This document shows positions 7,807-16,306 of a stretch of DNA of 46,135 nt, piece by piece. The position numbers were made by a program, and so were the translations under genes. Each line of letters starts with the position of its first letter. The first letter of the stretch is position 1. This stretch comes from an uncultured Blautia sp. Its GTDB lineage: Bacteria; Bacillota; Clostridia; Lachnospirales; Lachnospiraceae. Location: contig UQLX01000019.1 of assembly GCA_900541985.1 (NCBI GenBank), positions 1-46,135 of the forward strand, written 5' to 3'. Below the pieces are notes generated by a model that was given only the letters and a program-made list of their open reading frames with translations, was not told the DNA's origin and did no database searches.

Positions 7807-10800
7807 TTAGTCATCATCACGGTTTCTGCGTCTCTTAATCAGCAGAACCGCACCAACTGCAACAACGCCAAGAATCAGAATATAAGGCAGGGTGTCCAGA
7901 AGAACACCGGTGTCAACGGTGACGGTCTTATCGTTGTTGATGACCAGCTTGCCATCCTGTTCCGGCATGGTAAACTCAAAGATGCCATCCTTTCCCGACG
8001 TAGCGGTCAATGTAACGGTAGTTCCCGTACCATTGCTCGGGATATAGCCATTGCTCTTCCTAAGGTCTTCCGTCACCGTCACTTCGGCTCCGACGGGCAC
8101 CTGGAAGGTTTTGCTTTTGCCGCCTTTCAAGGTGAAGGTCTCGGTGTTTTCGCCATAGTGCAGGGTAAAGCTGAATTCATCATTGGCGTTATACATATTG
8201 CCGGAGACCGTCTTTTGAATGGTCAGTTCCGCCGTGTTCAGCTTCCAGATGGCATACAGGGTAGTTTCATCCTTGTCGAGTGTAATGCTTCCCTGACCCA
8301 ACTGGTAAGTAGGCGTCGTTGCGTCCTTATTCTGGTTCCAGCCCAGGAGGGTGTAATTCGTCCGGGTGAAATGGGGGGTGGTATCGTCCTTGTTGTCCCA
8401 GACAGAAACAACACTGTTTCTTGCCCAGTTCTCGGTCACATTGTCGCCCTCACCGCCGTTGGCGTTATAAATCAGCTGTACGGCATCGGTGGACCACTGT
8501 GCCTCGAACTGCATGAGGTTTCGTGTCACCCGCACATAGCGTCCCGGCTGGTAGATGACACCGTTGGGAGCCTTCCAGCCAACAAAGGTCAGATCCTTAT
8601 CACTCGGGACGGTGCCATCTTTCCATACCTCAGTATATTGCTTAAGCTGTACAGACGCCTCATTGATGGCAAAAACACGGTCATCAAAGGATTCCTGGGT
8701 GGCGTTATCTCCGCCAATGCCCGGCAGATAACTGACCTTACCATTGTCGCCACTCCACTTTGCATAAAGTTTCAGAACTTTGTTATCATCCACATGGTTA
8801 GCACCTACGACAGAGCTGAAGTCAAAGGAAACCAACTGACCATTCTGATACCAATACCATCCAAGGAAGCTACCCTGCACAGCGGAAGGTACCAGTTTGT
8901 CGTCAATTTTTCCGCCTTCCGCAAAGCCCTGCTGAGCATAAGGAGTAGCATCATCCATATAGAGGTAATACTCAGCACGGAACTGATCCGGCTCCCATTT
9001 GGCATAGAGGTTCATATTTGCGGTAATAGCGGAATTCTCGTCGGGCTTGTATTCCGTTCCCGGTGTAAACTCAGAGGTGGTGTACCATCCGGCGAAGACG
9101 TACCCCGCTTTCGTCATGGTATTTTCCAGTTTTTTCAGCAGATCCTCATTCTCGTTGTAGATCTTGTCACCATAGAGATAGTTCGCATTCTGGTAATCGG
9201 AATTGCTGTAGATATCGTCCTTGGTCCAGACGCTCAGCACCAAAGTGCTGCGGTCATACAGAAGGACCTGGCAGTTATCTCTACTGTGTATCTGGTTGGG
9301 GAATGTTTCATCAAACTTTGCTTTTAGCGAGCTGTCTTTATTGACAGACAGACCTCTGATAGACATGTTTGAATCATAGTAAGCATAGAGCTTAGGTTCT
9401 CCACTAATCGGGGTGCATCCATTCAGAGACTTATAGCCAAAGGTGTGCTTTTCTGCTGCGGAATATCCCAACTGGCACGCCTCTTTATATATGGTATAGT
9501 TTTTATTATTGTAGGTAAAATCAACGGATTCGCCCGGCAATGTGGTTCTGGCATAGATCAGCCAGTCTTTTTCAGCATTCTCAAAAACACTTGGAAGATT
9601 ACGTATTCCCACCAACTTACCAGCAACTATTGTCAATCCATTATTATCTCCGTTACCACTTTGAAAGAGACTGGCTTCCAAGGTATACATATTTGATACC
9701 TGCGCTGTTCCATCAGGACGATTCCACCCATAGAAGGTATTGGTCTCTGACCAATAACCACCACTGGTATAGGACGGTGTATTACCGTCATCATCCTTGA
9801 CCCAGCCCACCTGAGGCCAGACGGCGGTGATGTTCTCGCCATATTTGGCGGTAAAGGAGTAGGTGAACTCTGAGTTACTGATCTTAGTGTATTCCACAGC
9901 GTACTTCGTCCGATTGGCTTCGGAAATCAGGTTCGTGTAATCAATTGAAGCAGTTGTGCTACTCTGATCATAGGCAAAGGTCAGGGTCACCCGTGCCCGG
10001 TTGTAGTAGACCAGAACCGTGGTGGAGCCATCCGGATTCACCCAGCGCTTATTGGTGGCGTGGTCATACTGATAATAGGTATCCGAGATATCCGGAATCG
10101 TGGCGTTGGCGCTGTTTGCACCTTCCGTCTGCTTGGCGTAGCCGTTGAGCGCACCCCCCATTGTATCCGCGTAGCGCACGGTATGGGTTTGGTTCTTTTG
10201 GGTGATTTCACTCTTTACAATGGAGATGTAGCTGCCTGCCGGGGCATAGATCTTTTCACTCTTGCCTGCAGGGGAATACTCGGCATCGTCGGCATGCTCG
10301 TACATATAGACGATGGTCACCGGAACCAAATCTGCATCCCAGAAAGCGTAGAGGGTCAAATTCCCTTTGACAGGTGTGGTAAAATAAAATTCATTGTAGT
10401 TGTCCGGATCCGTGGACCAGCCGCGGAAGGTATAACCCTCACGGGTGGTCTGGCCGCTGGTGGCGGTGCCGCCTTCAGCAATGGTTTGGGTGGGTACCGC
10501 TGTACCGCCGTTTGCAATGAAGGTGACGTTCACGGAGTCTGCATACCATGCGTACAGGTTCAAGGTGCCATTAGTCACCGCATCACTGACAGGGGTCGTA
10601 AAATCGAATACAGTCAGATTGGCGGCAGGGCTACCTCCCTGCATCGTGGTAGACCAGCCCACGAAGACCTTATCTGTCAGCGTGGGACCCTGGGCAGGTG
10701 CTACGGTTTTCCCCGCCATTGCGGAAAGGGTCAGGTGTACGGTCTGACCATCCTGGCTGTAGAAGTTGACATAATATACACCTTCCGCCTCGGGCTTCAC

Positions 10801-11814
10801 CCACTTTGCATGGAGTGCAGTATCTGCGGTGACAGGAGTTTCGGAGGTGAATTCCGCGGTCAATGCTTCATCCAAATACCAGCCGGCGAAGACCATGACA
10901 AACTGTTCGCCATCCTTCCAGACCGGTTCTGGTAAATCAGAAATCGTCTGTCCTCCCGTAACCGTGATGGCATCTGGAGCAGCTACGTCTGCTGCGGCAG
11001 CACCATCTCCCACGTCAAAGGTCACGGTATATTCCGGCGCAGATACGGTTACCTGGATGATTTCGGTATATATAAACCATTCATCAGGGCTAAACCAATT
11101 ATCTTGAAAAGTATAATAGGTATGTTCAATCGTTGCGGTTCCCGCAGAAACACCGGTGACGGTGGCAAAGGCAGCTTTGTCGTTAACCAAAGTAAAATCA
11201 ACTTTTGCTACAGACGCGTTGTCGCTTGCCCAGGATTCTTGATGGTCAGAATCTGCTGATGTATCAGTAACATTACTTGTAATGGTTGTGCTTTCGCCGA
11301 TTTTCAAAGTGACGCTATCTTTGTCACCAATGGCTGCAAGGCTGATACCCGTTTCCGGTTGCAATGCCCTGTTCTCCGATGTATCTGCTGTATCCATTAC
11401 TTCCGGAATCAGTGGGGTGGTCGTCTCACCGGTAGGTTCCGCTGTGAATTCCGTCACAGGTTCCGCTGTGGATTCCGTCACAGGTTCCGCTGTGGATTCC
11501 GTCACAGGTTCCGCTGTGGATTCCGTCACAGGTTCTGTTGTAGAACCCGTTGTTGTTTCCAGTGCTGTATCAGAATTGCCTCCATCAACGGACGTATCCT
11601 CCAAATTTGATAGAGCCGTCGGTGTGGGGGCAACGGTAGCTGTAACCTCCGGTTCCGCATCAGACACCGCCGCTGGTTCTGAGCTCATTTCTCCCACAGT
11701 CGCAGGGGTATCTGTAAATAGTTCTTCTCCTGCCAAAGCTGAGATATTGCTGCACAATACCATCACCATGCAAAGTACGGCTGCTATTATTCTCTTCTTT
11801 CTATTACTTTTCAT
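7807..11814 (-). CDS. Giant tip adhesin (ancillary pilin) with List-Bact repeats
   Basis: 1335 residues from the ATG at 11814, chosen because GGAGGAG lies 6 nt upstream. The signal peptide ends near residue 28 (ISALA). Residues 30-160 are a Thr/Glu/Pro-rich spacer with four 8-residue repeats (TESTAEPV type, about 93-128). A BIG2/Ig-like domain (DSVTLKIGESTTITSNV) follows. Then come many Listeria-Bacteroides/InlB-B-type repeats, recognisable by FxGWxxxP...LYAxW units (for example GYTFRGWSTDPDN and LTLYAFWD). Near the C-terminus a DUF7601-like domain (LTIQKTVSGNMYNANDEF) resembles the second domain of the backbone pilin. The end is VDTGVLLDTLPYILILG, membrane helix and RRRNRDDD. First gene of the operon, shared sorting motif and size suggest the adhesive tip subunit (role of Cpa). 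The ligand cannot be told. Confidence 0.8.
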   Translation of the reverse strand: MKSNRKKRIIAAVLCMVMVLCSNISALAGEELFTDTPATVGEMSSEPAAVSDAEPEVTATVAPTPTALSNLEDTSVDGGNSDTALETTTGSTTEPVTESTAEPVTESTAEPVTESTAEPVTEFTAEPTGETTTPLIPEVMDTADTSENRALQPETGISLAAIGDKDSVTLKIGESTTITSNVTDTSADSDHQESWASDNASVAKVDFTLVNDKAAFATVTGVSAGTATIEHTYYTFQDNWFSPDEWFIYTEIIQVTVSAPEYTVTFDVGDGAAAADVAAPDAITVTGGQTISDLPEPVWKDGEQFVMVFAGWYLDEALTAEFTSETPVTADTALHAKWVKPEAEGVYYVNFYSQDGQTVHLTLSAMAGKTVAPAQGPTLTDKVFVGWSTTMQGGSPAANLTVFDFTTPVSDAVTNGTLNLYAWYADSVNVTFIANGGTAVPTQTIAEGGTATSGQTTREGYTFRGWSTDPDNYNEFYFTTPVKGNLTLYAFWDADLVPVTIVYMYEHADDAEYSPAGKSEKIYAPAGSYISIVKSEITQKNQTHTVRYADTMGGALNGYAKQTEGANSANATIPDISDTYYQYDHATNKRWVNPDGSTTVLVYYNRARVTLTFAYDQSSTTASIDYTNLISEANRTKYAVEYTKISNSEFTYSFTAKYGENITAVWPQVGWVKDDDGNTPSYTSGGYWSETNTFYGWNRPDGTAQVSNMYTLEASLFQSGNGDNNGLTIVAGKLVGIRNLPSVFENAEKDWLIYARTTLPGESVDFTYNNKNYTIYKEACQLGYSAAEKHTFGYKSLNGCTPISGEPKLYAYYDSNMSIRGLSVNKDSSLKAKFDETFPNQIHSRDNCQVLLYDRSTLVLSVWTKDDIYSNSDYQNANYLYGDKIYNENEDLLKKLENTMTKAGYVFAGWYTTSEFTPGTEYKPDENSAITANMNLYAKWEPDQFRAEYYLYMDDATPYAQQGFAEGGKIDDKLVPSAVQGSFLGWYWYQNGQLVSFDFSSVVGANHVDDNKVLKLYAKWSGDNGKVSYLPGIGGDNATQESFDDRVFAINEASVQLKQYTEVWKDGTVPSDKDLTFVGWKAPNGVIYQPGRYVRVTRNLMQFEAQWSTDAVQLIYNANGGEGDNVTENWARNSVVSVWDNKDDTTPHFTRTNYTLLGWNQNKDATTPTYQLGQGSITLDKDETTLYAIWKLNTAELTIQKTVSGNMYNANDEFSFTLHYGENTETFTLKGGKSKTFQVPVGAEVTVTEDLRKSNGYIPSNGTGTTVTLTATSGKDGIFEFTMPEQDGKLVINNDKTVTVDTGVLLDTLPYILILGVVAVGAVLLIKRRRNRDDD
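11435..11530 (-). repeat. Four 24-bp repeats in the adhesin stalk
   Basis: Four units with a 24-bp period start at 11435, 11459, 11483 and 11507. They are almost identical, keep the frame and encode an 8-residue TESTAEPV-type repeat. The copy number could change by slippage and alter stalk length without breaking the gene. Confidence 0.85.
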
Positions 11815-11890
11815 GGCATACTCTCCTCCATTCACATTTTTTATATTGATCCTGCCACACCAGACAGTGTATTCTTGAACTTATAGTCAA

Positions 11891-11923
11891 AGTATAAACG
11901 TTAGAAGTCACACAACGGTCACA
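11891..11923 (-). promoter_or_regulatory. Candidate pilus-operon promoter with phased direct repeats
   Basis: On the minus strand a good -10 (TATACT, plus 11891-11896) has no consensus -35 at 17 bp. Instead two TGTGAC boxes (plus 11907-11912 and 11918-11923) lie 10 bp upstream of the -10 with an 11-bp period. That is the layout used by activators that bind direct repeats at the -35 region (OmpR- and SARP-type). The adhesin start is about 80 bp downstream. The promoter call is inference from pattern. Confidence 0.4.
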
Positions 11924-12003
11924 AACAGAACTTTTTTTTAATTTTTATTCACAAATTTCAAAAAAAATTAATTTCTGTGATATTCTTCCTGTTTATGTGC
12001 AGT

Positions 12004-12052
12004 AAAAAATCCCTTCCGGCTGTGCATCAGCGCTCACCAGAAGGGATTTCCC
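12004..12052 (-). terminator. Terminator after the Rpn genes
   Basis: On the minus strand GAAATCCCTTC pairs with GGAAGGGATTTTTT across an internal arm, and the T-run follows at once. It lies 25-70 bp after the stop of the truncated Rpn copy. Confidence 0.75.
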
Positions 12053-12075
12053 TCTTCCTGAAATTAAAATGCCTT

Positions 12076-12590
12076 TCACTGTTTCCAGTATTTCTCCAGA
12101 TATCCTTCCGCTGTTTCTTCTGTGATTTCATACTTCTCCGTCAGCTTCCTGCGGATTTCTTCCCGGTCTGCTCCTGTTTCCTGAAGTATTTCAACAAAGA
12201 TACCGATTACGGTCCTTACTTCAGCTCTTCCTTCTGCCCTTCCCTCTTCTCGTCCTTCTGCTCTTCCTTCTTCTCGTCCTTCTGCTCTTCCTTCTTCTCG
12301 TCCTTCTGCTCTTCCTTCTTCTCTTGATTTTTCCTTTTCCCATTCAATCACTTCTGATAAATGCATATAGCTATCCCTCACTTCCGGCTGGGTCTTCACC
12401 TTTCCCACGCAGCGATGCAGTCTGCGGATATCTTCGTTCACTGCATTTCGCTCTGTGCTTTCCATGATATATTTCAGCATGGCCTGGATTTCAGGTGTAC
12501 CTCCCTTTTTTCCTTTTGTATTAAAATAATAGAACACAAGACCATCTGCATATTCCAGTCCCGGCACTTTACTGAAGTTCCCTCTTCCCG
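12076..12590 (-). pseudogene. 5'-truncated tandem copy of the Rpn gene
   Basis: From KVPGLEYADGLVFYYFNTKGKKG to the terminal EKYWKQ the protein is the same as the C-terminal half of the gene at 12606-13610, except that it has three 24-bp repeat units rather than five. Upstream of KVPGL it keeps only NFSK, which corresponds to the FSKLPDLF site about 30 residues earlier in the full gene. The nuclease core is therefore absent. The break can be explained by recombination at the short similarity CTGCCGG/GTGCCGG. An ATG at 12609 gives an open frame, but it begins in the terminal region of the neighbouring copy and is not a natural start. Confidence 0.75.
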
Positions 12591-12605
12591 AAATTAAAAT
12601 GCCTT

Positions 12606-13610
12606 TCACTGTTTCCAGTATTTCTCCAGATATCCTTCCGCTGTTTCTTCTGTGATTTCATACTTCTCCGTCAGCTTCCTGCGGATTTCTTCCCGGTCTG
12701 CTCCTGTTTCCTGAAGTATTTCAACAAAGATACCGATTACGGTCCTTACTTCAGCTCTTCCTTCTGCCCTTCCCTCTTCTCGTCCTTCTGCTCTTCCTTC
12801 TTCTCGTCCTTCTGCTCTTCCTTCTTCTCGTCCTTCTGCTCTTCCTTCTTCTCGTCCTTCTGCTCTTCCTTCTTCTCGTCCTTCTGCTCTTCCTTCTTCT
12901 CTTGATTTTTCCTTTTCCCATTCAATCACTTCTGATAAATGCATATAGCTATCCCTCACTTCCGGCTGGGTCTTCACCTTTCCCACGCAGCGATGCAGTC
13001 TGCGGATATCTTCGTTCACTGCATTTCGCTCTGTGCTTTCCATGATATATTTCAGCATGGCCTGGATTTCAGGTGTACCTCCCTTTTTTCCTTTTGTATT
13101 AAAATAATAGAACACAAGACCATCTGCATATTCCAGTCCCGGCACTTCCTTACATCCGTTACAGACTGTATAGATCATATAATCCTCTCCAAAAGGGTCA
13201 TAGTCTGTGATTGTCAGTATGAACAGATCCGGCAGTTTACTGAAATCTCTTTCTCCGCTTTTCAGAAATCGACTGTCAATCCTTGCCTGATAGAATCGGT
13301 TATGTTTCGGAAAATTATTTTCACTCCGTAAATGCGGTTCCACATCATATACATTCAGAGACGGAAGTCCCTGGCTGTTCTTAACCCTTTCTTTCACCTC
13401 TACATCCATACGGATACCGTGCATCTCCGGTGTATACGGCATAAGTGTCTTCTGGGCGGTAACCTGTACCTCCCCGATCTGTCTCTGCAGCAATACAGAC
13501 AGCAATGTCCGGCAGAAGTCCGCTCCTACCTCTTCATCTGATGCCACTGCGCTCATCAGAAAATCATCCAGTATGTTCAGATCCTCCAGCCTGCGTTTCG
13601 TGTAACTCAT
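12606..13610 (-). CDS. Rpn-family PD-(D/E)XK nuclease/putative transposase with repeat tract
   Basis: 334 residues from the ATG at 13610, which has AGGAGGT 6-8 nt upstream; the longer open frame to 13775 lacks such a site. The N-terminal half has the Rpn pattern (LNILDDFLMSAVASDEEVGADF, then GIRMDVEVKERV, VYDVEPH and ARIDSRFLKSGERDFSKLPD), as in the Rpn/PDDEXK_2 proteins abundant in Lachnospiraceae. Next is a conserved block (YADGLVFYYFNTKGKKGG, ERNAVNEDIRRLHRCV). It is followed by a very regular GREEGRAE repeat tract and a helical tail. The tract is encoded by 24-bp repeats (12781-12900). Such proteins are thought to cut DNA and promote recombination; activity here is inferred only. The gene differs clearly from the Rpn gene at 289-1128. 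Confidence 0.8.
   Translation of the reverse strand: MSYTKRRLEDLNILDDFLMSAVASDEEVGADFCRTLLSVLLQRQIGEVQVTAQKTLMPYTPEMHGIRMDVEVKERVKNSQGLPSLNVYDVEPHLRSENNFPKHNRFYQARIDSRFLKSGERDFSKLPDLFILTITDYDPFGEDYMIYTVCNGCKEVPGLEYADGLVFYYFNTKGKKGGTPEIQAMLKYIMESTERNAVNEDIRRLHRCVGKVKTQPEVRDSYMHLSEVIEWEKEKSREEGRAEGREEGRAEGREEGRAEGREEGRAEGREEGRAEGREEGRAEGRAEVRTVIGIFVEILQETGADREEIRRKLTEKYEITEETAEGYLEKYWKQ
12777..12904. repeat. Five 24-bp VNTR units in the Rpn gene
   Basis: The marker cgtccttctg recurs at 12781, 12805, 12829, 12853 and 12877 (period 24 bp). In the truncated copy it recurs at 12251, 12275 and 12299. Each unit adds eight residues (GREEGRAE) in frame. The difference between copies shows that the tract expands or contracts. 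Confidence 0.9.
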
Positions 13611-13888
13611 AATACCTCCTTTTCCGGCTGTACAGGGCAGAGTCCATACTGCTCCCCGGGGCCTCTTTCCGGTACAGCCAACCTGAATATTCCATTGTAA
13701 CCTGTGAAAATGTTGGCGATGTGCCTGAAATCTGTCCCTGAGAACCTGCTGAGATGCAGGGGACGAAGTTTTCACCAGAACACAGACAGTACATTCTGTT
13801 CTGTTTCTGATTTAATCATAGCTTATCAGATTATGTATGTCAACGAATGGTTGTCATAACTTTTCGACATTTTTCGACATAAGCACAC

Positions 13889-13922
13889 AAAAATCCCCGG
13901 TTTCTCACAAACCGGGGATTGC
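13889..13922 (-). terminator. Terminator of the FGGY kinase gene
   Basis: A perfect 12-bp stem (aatccccggttt with aaaccggggatt) with a 5-nt loop is followed on the minus strand by TTTTGTG. It ends 17 bp from the kinase stop. Just beyond, ttttcgacat is repeated in tandem at 13861-13880. Confidence 0.85.
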
Positions 13923-13938
13923 TGACTTATTCTTATAT

Positions 13939-15543
13939 TTACCATATTTTGGAATCTACTGCTGCTCTTTCGATTTCCAGACCTTTCATATATCTTTCCA
14001 TAAATGCATGGAAACCTTCCACTCCTGCCGGATCCGGATCCAGAGTGCTTCCTTCGTTTCCTGCAAATACCTTGTTATCCAGATAATCCTCAAGGGCTTC
14101 TCCCTCTTCTTTATTAATCAGATAGGAAGCCAGGAGTGCAATACCCCATGCGCCGCCTTCACCTGCTGTTTCCATTACGGAAACCGGCGCATTTACCGCG
14201 TCTGCAAGGATCTGCTGGCCCACATCCTTTGTCTTAAAGAGTCCTCCGTGTCCCAGAAGTCTGTCGATCTTTACATGCTCTTTCTCCAGAAGAAGGTTCA
14301 GTCCCACTCTCATTGCGCCAAGGCAGGTATACAGATTGGTTCTCATGAAGTTTGCAAGGGTAAATCTGCTCTCAGGAGAACGGACAAAGAGAGGACGTCC
14401 TTCCTCGAAGCCTGTCATATGCTCTCCGGAGAAGTAACAGTAGGACAGAAGTCCGCCGCAGTCTGCGTCCCCTTCCATAGCTTTGTTATAAAGGGTGCCG
14501 AAAAGCCTGTTCATATCCACTTCCATTCCCATTGCCTCTGCAAATTCCTTAAATACATTCACCCATGCATTCAGATCGGAAGTACAGTTATTGGAATGAG
14601 CCATAGCAACCAGATCTCCTGCCGGAGTGGTAACCATGTCAATTTCTTTATATGGTCTGGACAGTTCTTTTTCCAGAACGATCATGGCAAATACAGAAGT
14701 ACCTGCTGAAACATTACCGGTTCTCTGTCTTACGCTGTTTGTTGCCACCATTCCGGTTCCCGCGTCACCTTCCGGAGGACACATGGGAATACCTGCCTGA
14801 AGTTTTCCGGACGGGTCAAGGAGTCTTGCCCCGGCTTCTGTCAGGCATCCTGCCGCCTCTCCGGCCACCTTTGCTTCCGGCATGATATCGCGAAGCTTCC
14901 ACGGGAATCCATAAGGCTCCACAAGTTTATCAAACTTCTGTACCATTTCTTCGTTATAGTCTTTGGTTACCGGATCCACAGGGAACATACCTGCCGCATC
15001 ACCGATACCCTGGATACGTTTTCCTGTCAGCTGCCAGTGCACATATGCTTCCAGAGTGCACATAAAATCAATATCCTTCACATGCTCTTCTTTGTTCAGG
15101 ATCGCCTGATAAAGGTGAGCGATGCTCCATCTCTGAGGGATATTATACTGGAACAGCTCCATCAGTTCCTCAGAGGCCTGTGCCGTGATATTGTTTCTCC
15201 AGGTACGGAAAGGAACAAGCAGTTTCCCTTCCTTATTAAATGGCATATAGCCGTGCATCATGGCGCTGATGCCAAGAGCGCCTACGCTGGTCAGCTCTAC
15301 GCCGTATTTCTCCTTTACATCCTCTGCAAGAGCCTTGTAGCTGCCCTGGAGACCTGCGTGGATATCTTCCAGATGATAAGTCCAGATTCCGTTTTCCAGA
15401 CGGTTTTCCCAGTCATAGCTTCCGGATGCGATCGGAGCATTATTTGCGTCCACGAGAACAGCCTTGATCCTGGTGGAGCCAAACTCGATGCCAAGAGCTG
15501 TCTTTTTGTTTAAGATCATTTCTTTTGTTTCATTTACACCCAT
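13939..15543 (-). CDS. FGGY-family carbohydrate kinase
   Basis: 534 residues. The first ATP-binding phosphate motif is LGIEFGSTRIKAVLVD. ISAMMHGYMPF and FRTWRNN correspond to the substrate-side motifs of the FGGY fold. GDAGTGMVATNSVRQRTGNVSAG and LLGHGGLFKTKDVGQQ correspond to the later nucleotide-binding motifs. These enzymes phosphorylate sugars or polyols (xylulose, ribulose, fuculose, glycerol and others) in the cytosol. The substrate cannot be read from sequence, and no isomerase, epimerase or transporter lies next to it. AraB/xylulokinase-like is the nearest impression. The start at 15543 has GGGAGG 9 nt upstream. The gene is monocistronic, with its own consensus promoter and terminator. 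Confidence 0.8.
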   Translation of the reverse strand: MGVNETKEMILNKKTALGIEFGSTRIKAVLVDANNAPIASGSYDWENRLENGIWTYHLEDIHAGLQGSYKALAEDVKEKYGVELTSVGALGISAMMHGYMPFNKEGKLLVPFRTWRNNITAQASEELMELFQYNIPQRWSIAHLYQAILNKEEHVKDIDFMCTLEAYVHWQLTGKRIQGIGDAAGMFPVDPVTKDYNEEMVQKFDKLVEPYGFPWKLRDIMPEAKVAGEAAGCLTEAGARLLDPSGKLQAGIPMCPPEGDAGTGMVATNSVRQRTGNVSAGTSVFAMIVLEKELSRPYKEIDMVTTPAGDLVAMAHSNNCTSDLNAWVNVFKEFAEAMGMEVDMNRLFGTLYNKAMEGDADCGGLLSYCYFSGEHMTGFEEGRPLFVRSPESRFTLANFMRTNLYTCLGAMRVGLNLLLEKEHVKIDRLLGHGGLFKTKDVGQQILADAVNAPVSVMETAGEGGAWGIALLASYLINKEEGEALEDYLDNKVFAGNEGSTLDPDPAGVEGFHAFMERYMKGLEIERAAVDSKIW

Positions 15544-15580
15544 TGTAAATCCTCCCGGTTTTTAATCATATCCTGCTTTT

Positions 15581-15609
15581 ATTATAATATCCTTCCGGTG
15601 AAACATCAA
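15581..15609 (-). promoter_or_regulatory. Sigma-A-type promoter of the FGGY kinase
   Basis: Minus-strand TTGATG (plus 15604-15609), a 17-bp spacer and a perfect TATAAT (plus 15581-15586) lie about 40 bp upstream of the start codon. No operator-like palindrome was seen beside it. Confidence 0.8.
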
Positions 15610-15796
15610 TCTTTAGCTTTCTGTTTTATTTTATAACTTACCTGACAATGATACAAGTTGTTTTTGGAATACAGGCCTTTTGATCTGCAGCTGTGATTTA
15701 TGAAATTTTAATATTTTAACTGCTGTCCCCTGTTCCGGTCCTGTGATAGAATATCTGTGTACAATTTGTATTTTCTTCATTTTTTCAGGAGGGAAC

Positions 15797-16246
15797 ATGT
15801 CAAAAAAAGAATTTCTTGATATCTTATACCGTCAGCTTTCAGATCAGCTTTCTTCAGATCTCGCGTCTGCGCATACACAGTATTACCAGGATTATATCGA
15901 CGAGGAGCTTCGCAGCGGAAAAAGCCTGCAGGAGATTCTGACAGCTCTGGGCGATCCCCGTCTGATCGCCAAAACACTGATCGACACCGGCGCACAGCCA
16001 TCTTCCTTCTGTCGGAATACCGATCAGGATTCCGGCACAGACAATTTCTCTGAGACCGGCAGTCAGGAACCCCGCCGTCATACCCATCGGCTGGATCTTT
16101 CCACCTGGTATGGCAAACTGATCGTAATCCTGACGGCTGCCGCAGTCCTTGTCCTGTTATTTATGGCACTCAGCTTTCTGATTCCGGTTCTTCTGGTTGT
16201 CAGCGCTGTTCTTTTTCTTATTTCCTGGTTCCGCAAAAAACACTGA
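15797..16246 (+). CDS. DUF1700-like membrane protein
   Basis: 149 residues from the ATG at 15797, preceded by AGGAGGG; the longer open frame to 15743 lacks a ribosome site. The N-terminal domain (MSKKEFLDILYRQLSDQL, YYQDYIDEELRSGKSLQEIL, LGDPRLIAKTLID) is the helical DUF1700/HAAS-type domain of Firmicutes. These proteins are often paired with a PadR regulator and an adhesin-like DUF4097 protein, but here no such partner is adjacent. A polar linker follows, then one long or two close membrane helices (KLIVILTAAAVLVLLFMALSF, VLLVVSAVLFLISW) and a basic tail. It may be a membrane-stress sensor component; the role is unknown. Confidence 0.7.
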   Translation: MSKKEFLDILYRQLSDQLSSDLASAHTQYYQDYIDEELRSGKSLQEILTALGDPRLIAKTLIDTGAQPSSFCRNTDQDSGTDNFSETGSQEPRRHTHRLDLSTWYGKLIVILTAAAVLVLLFMALSFLIPVLLVVSAVLFLISWFRKKH

Positions 16247-16251
16247 ACAGA

Positions 16252-16300
16252 AAAACTCCCTTCCGTCAGGCAGGCGCCTGTCCGAAAGAGAGTTTTTTTA
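16252..16300. terminator. Bidirectional terminator between convergent genes
   Basis: aaaactccctt and its partner gaaagagagttttttt flank a GC-rich inner stem (caggcgcctg). The plus strand has a clear T-run, and the minus strand has AAAACTC ending in TTTTTCTG. It separates the DUF1700-like gene from the convergent SARP gene. Confidence 0.75.
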
Positions 16301-16306
16301 TTTTTG

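Larger units (their letters stand above)
12061..13146. repeat. Tandem direct duplication of the Rpn 3' half
   Basis: The sequence starting gaaattaaaatgcctttcac occurs at 12060 and again at 12590, a 530-bp offset. The following roughly 500 bp match almost base for base, apart from two extra 24-bp units in the right copy. The near identity indicates a recent duplication or ongoing gene conversion. Confidence 0.85.

Noticed and set aside
7747..9327. Long open frame (526 codons) on the plus strand opposite the adhesin gene
   Set aside because: It is antisense to a well-supported repeat protein, lacks a ribosome site and shows no domain pattern; it is a shadow frame.
12241..12904. Regular 24-bp repeats as a CRISPR-like array
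   Set aside because: Units are contiguous without spacers and translate in frame as GREEGRAE; it is a coding VNTR.
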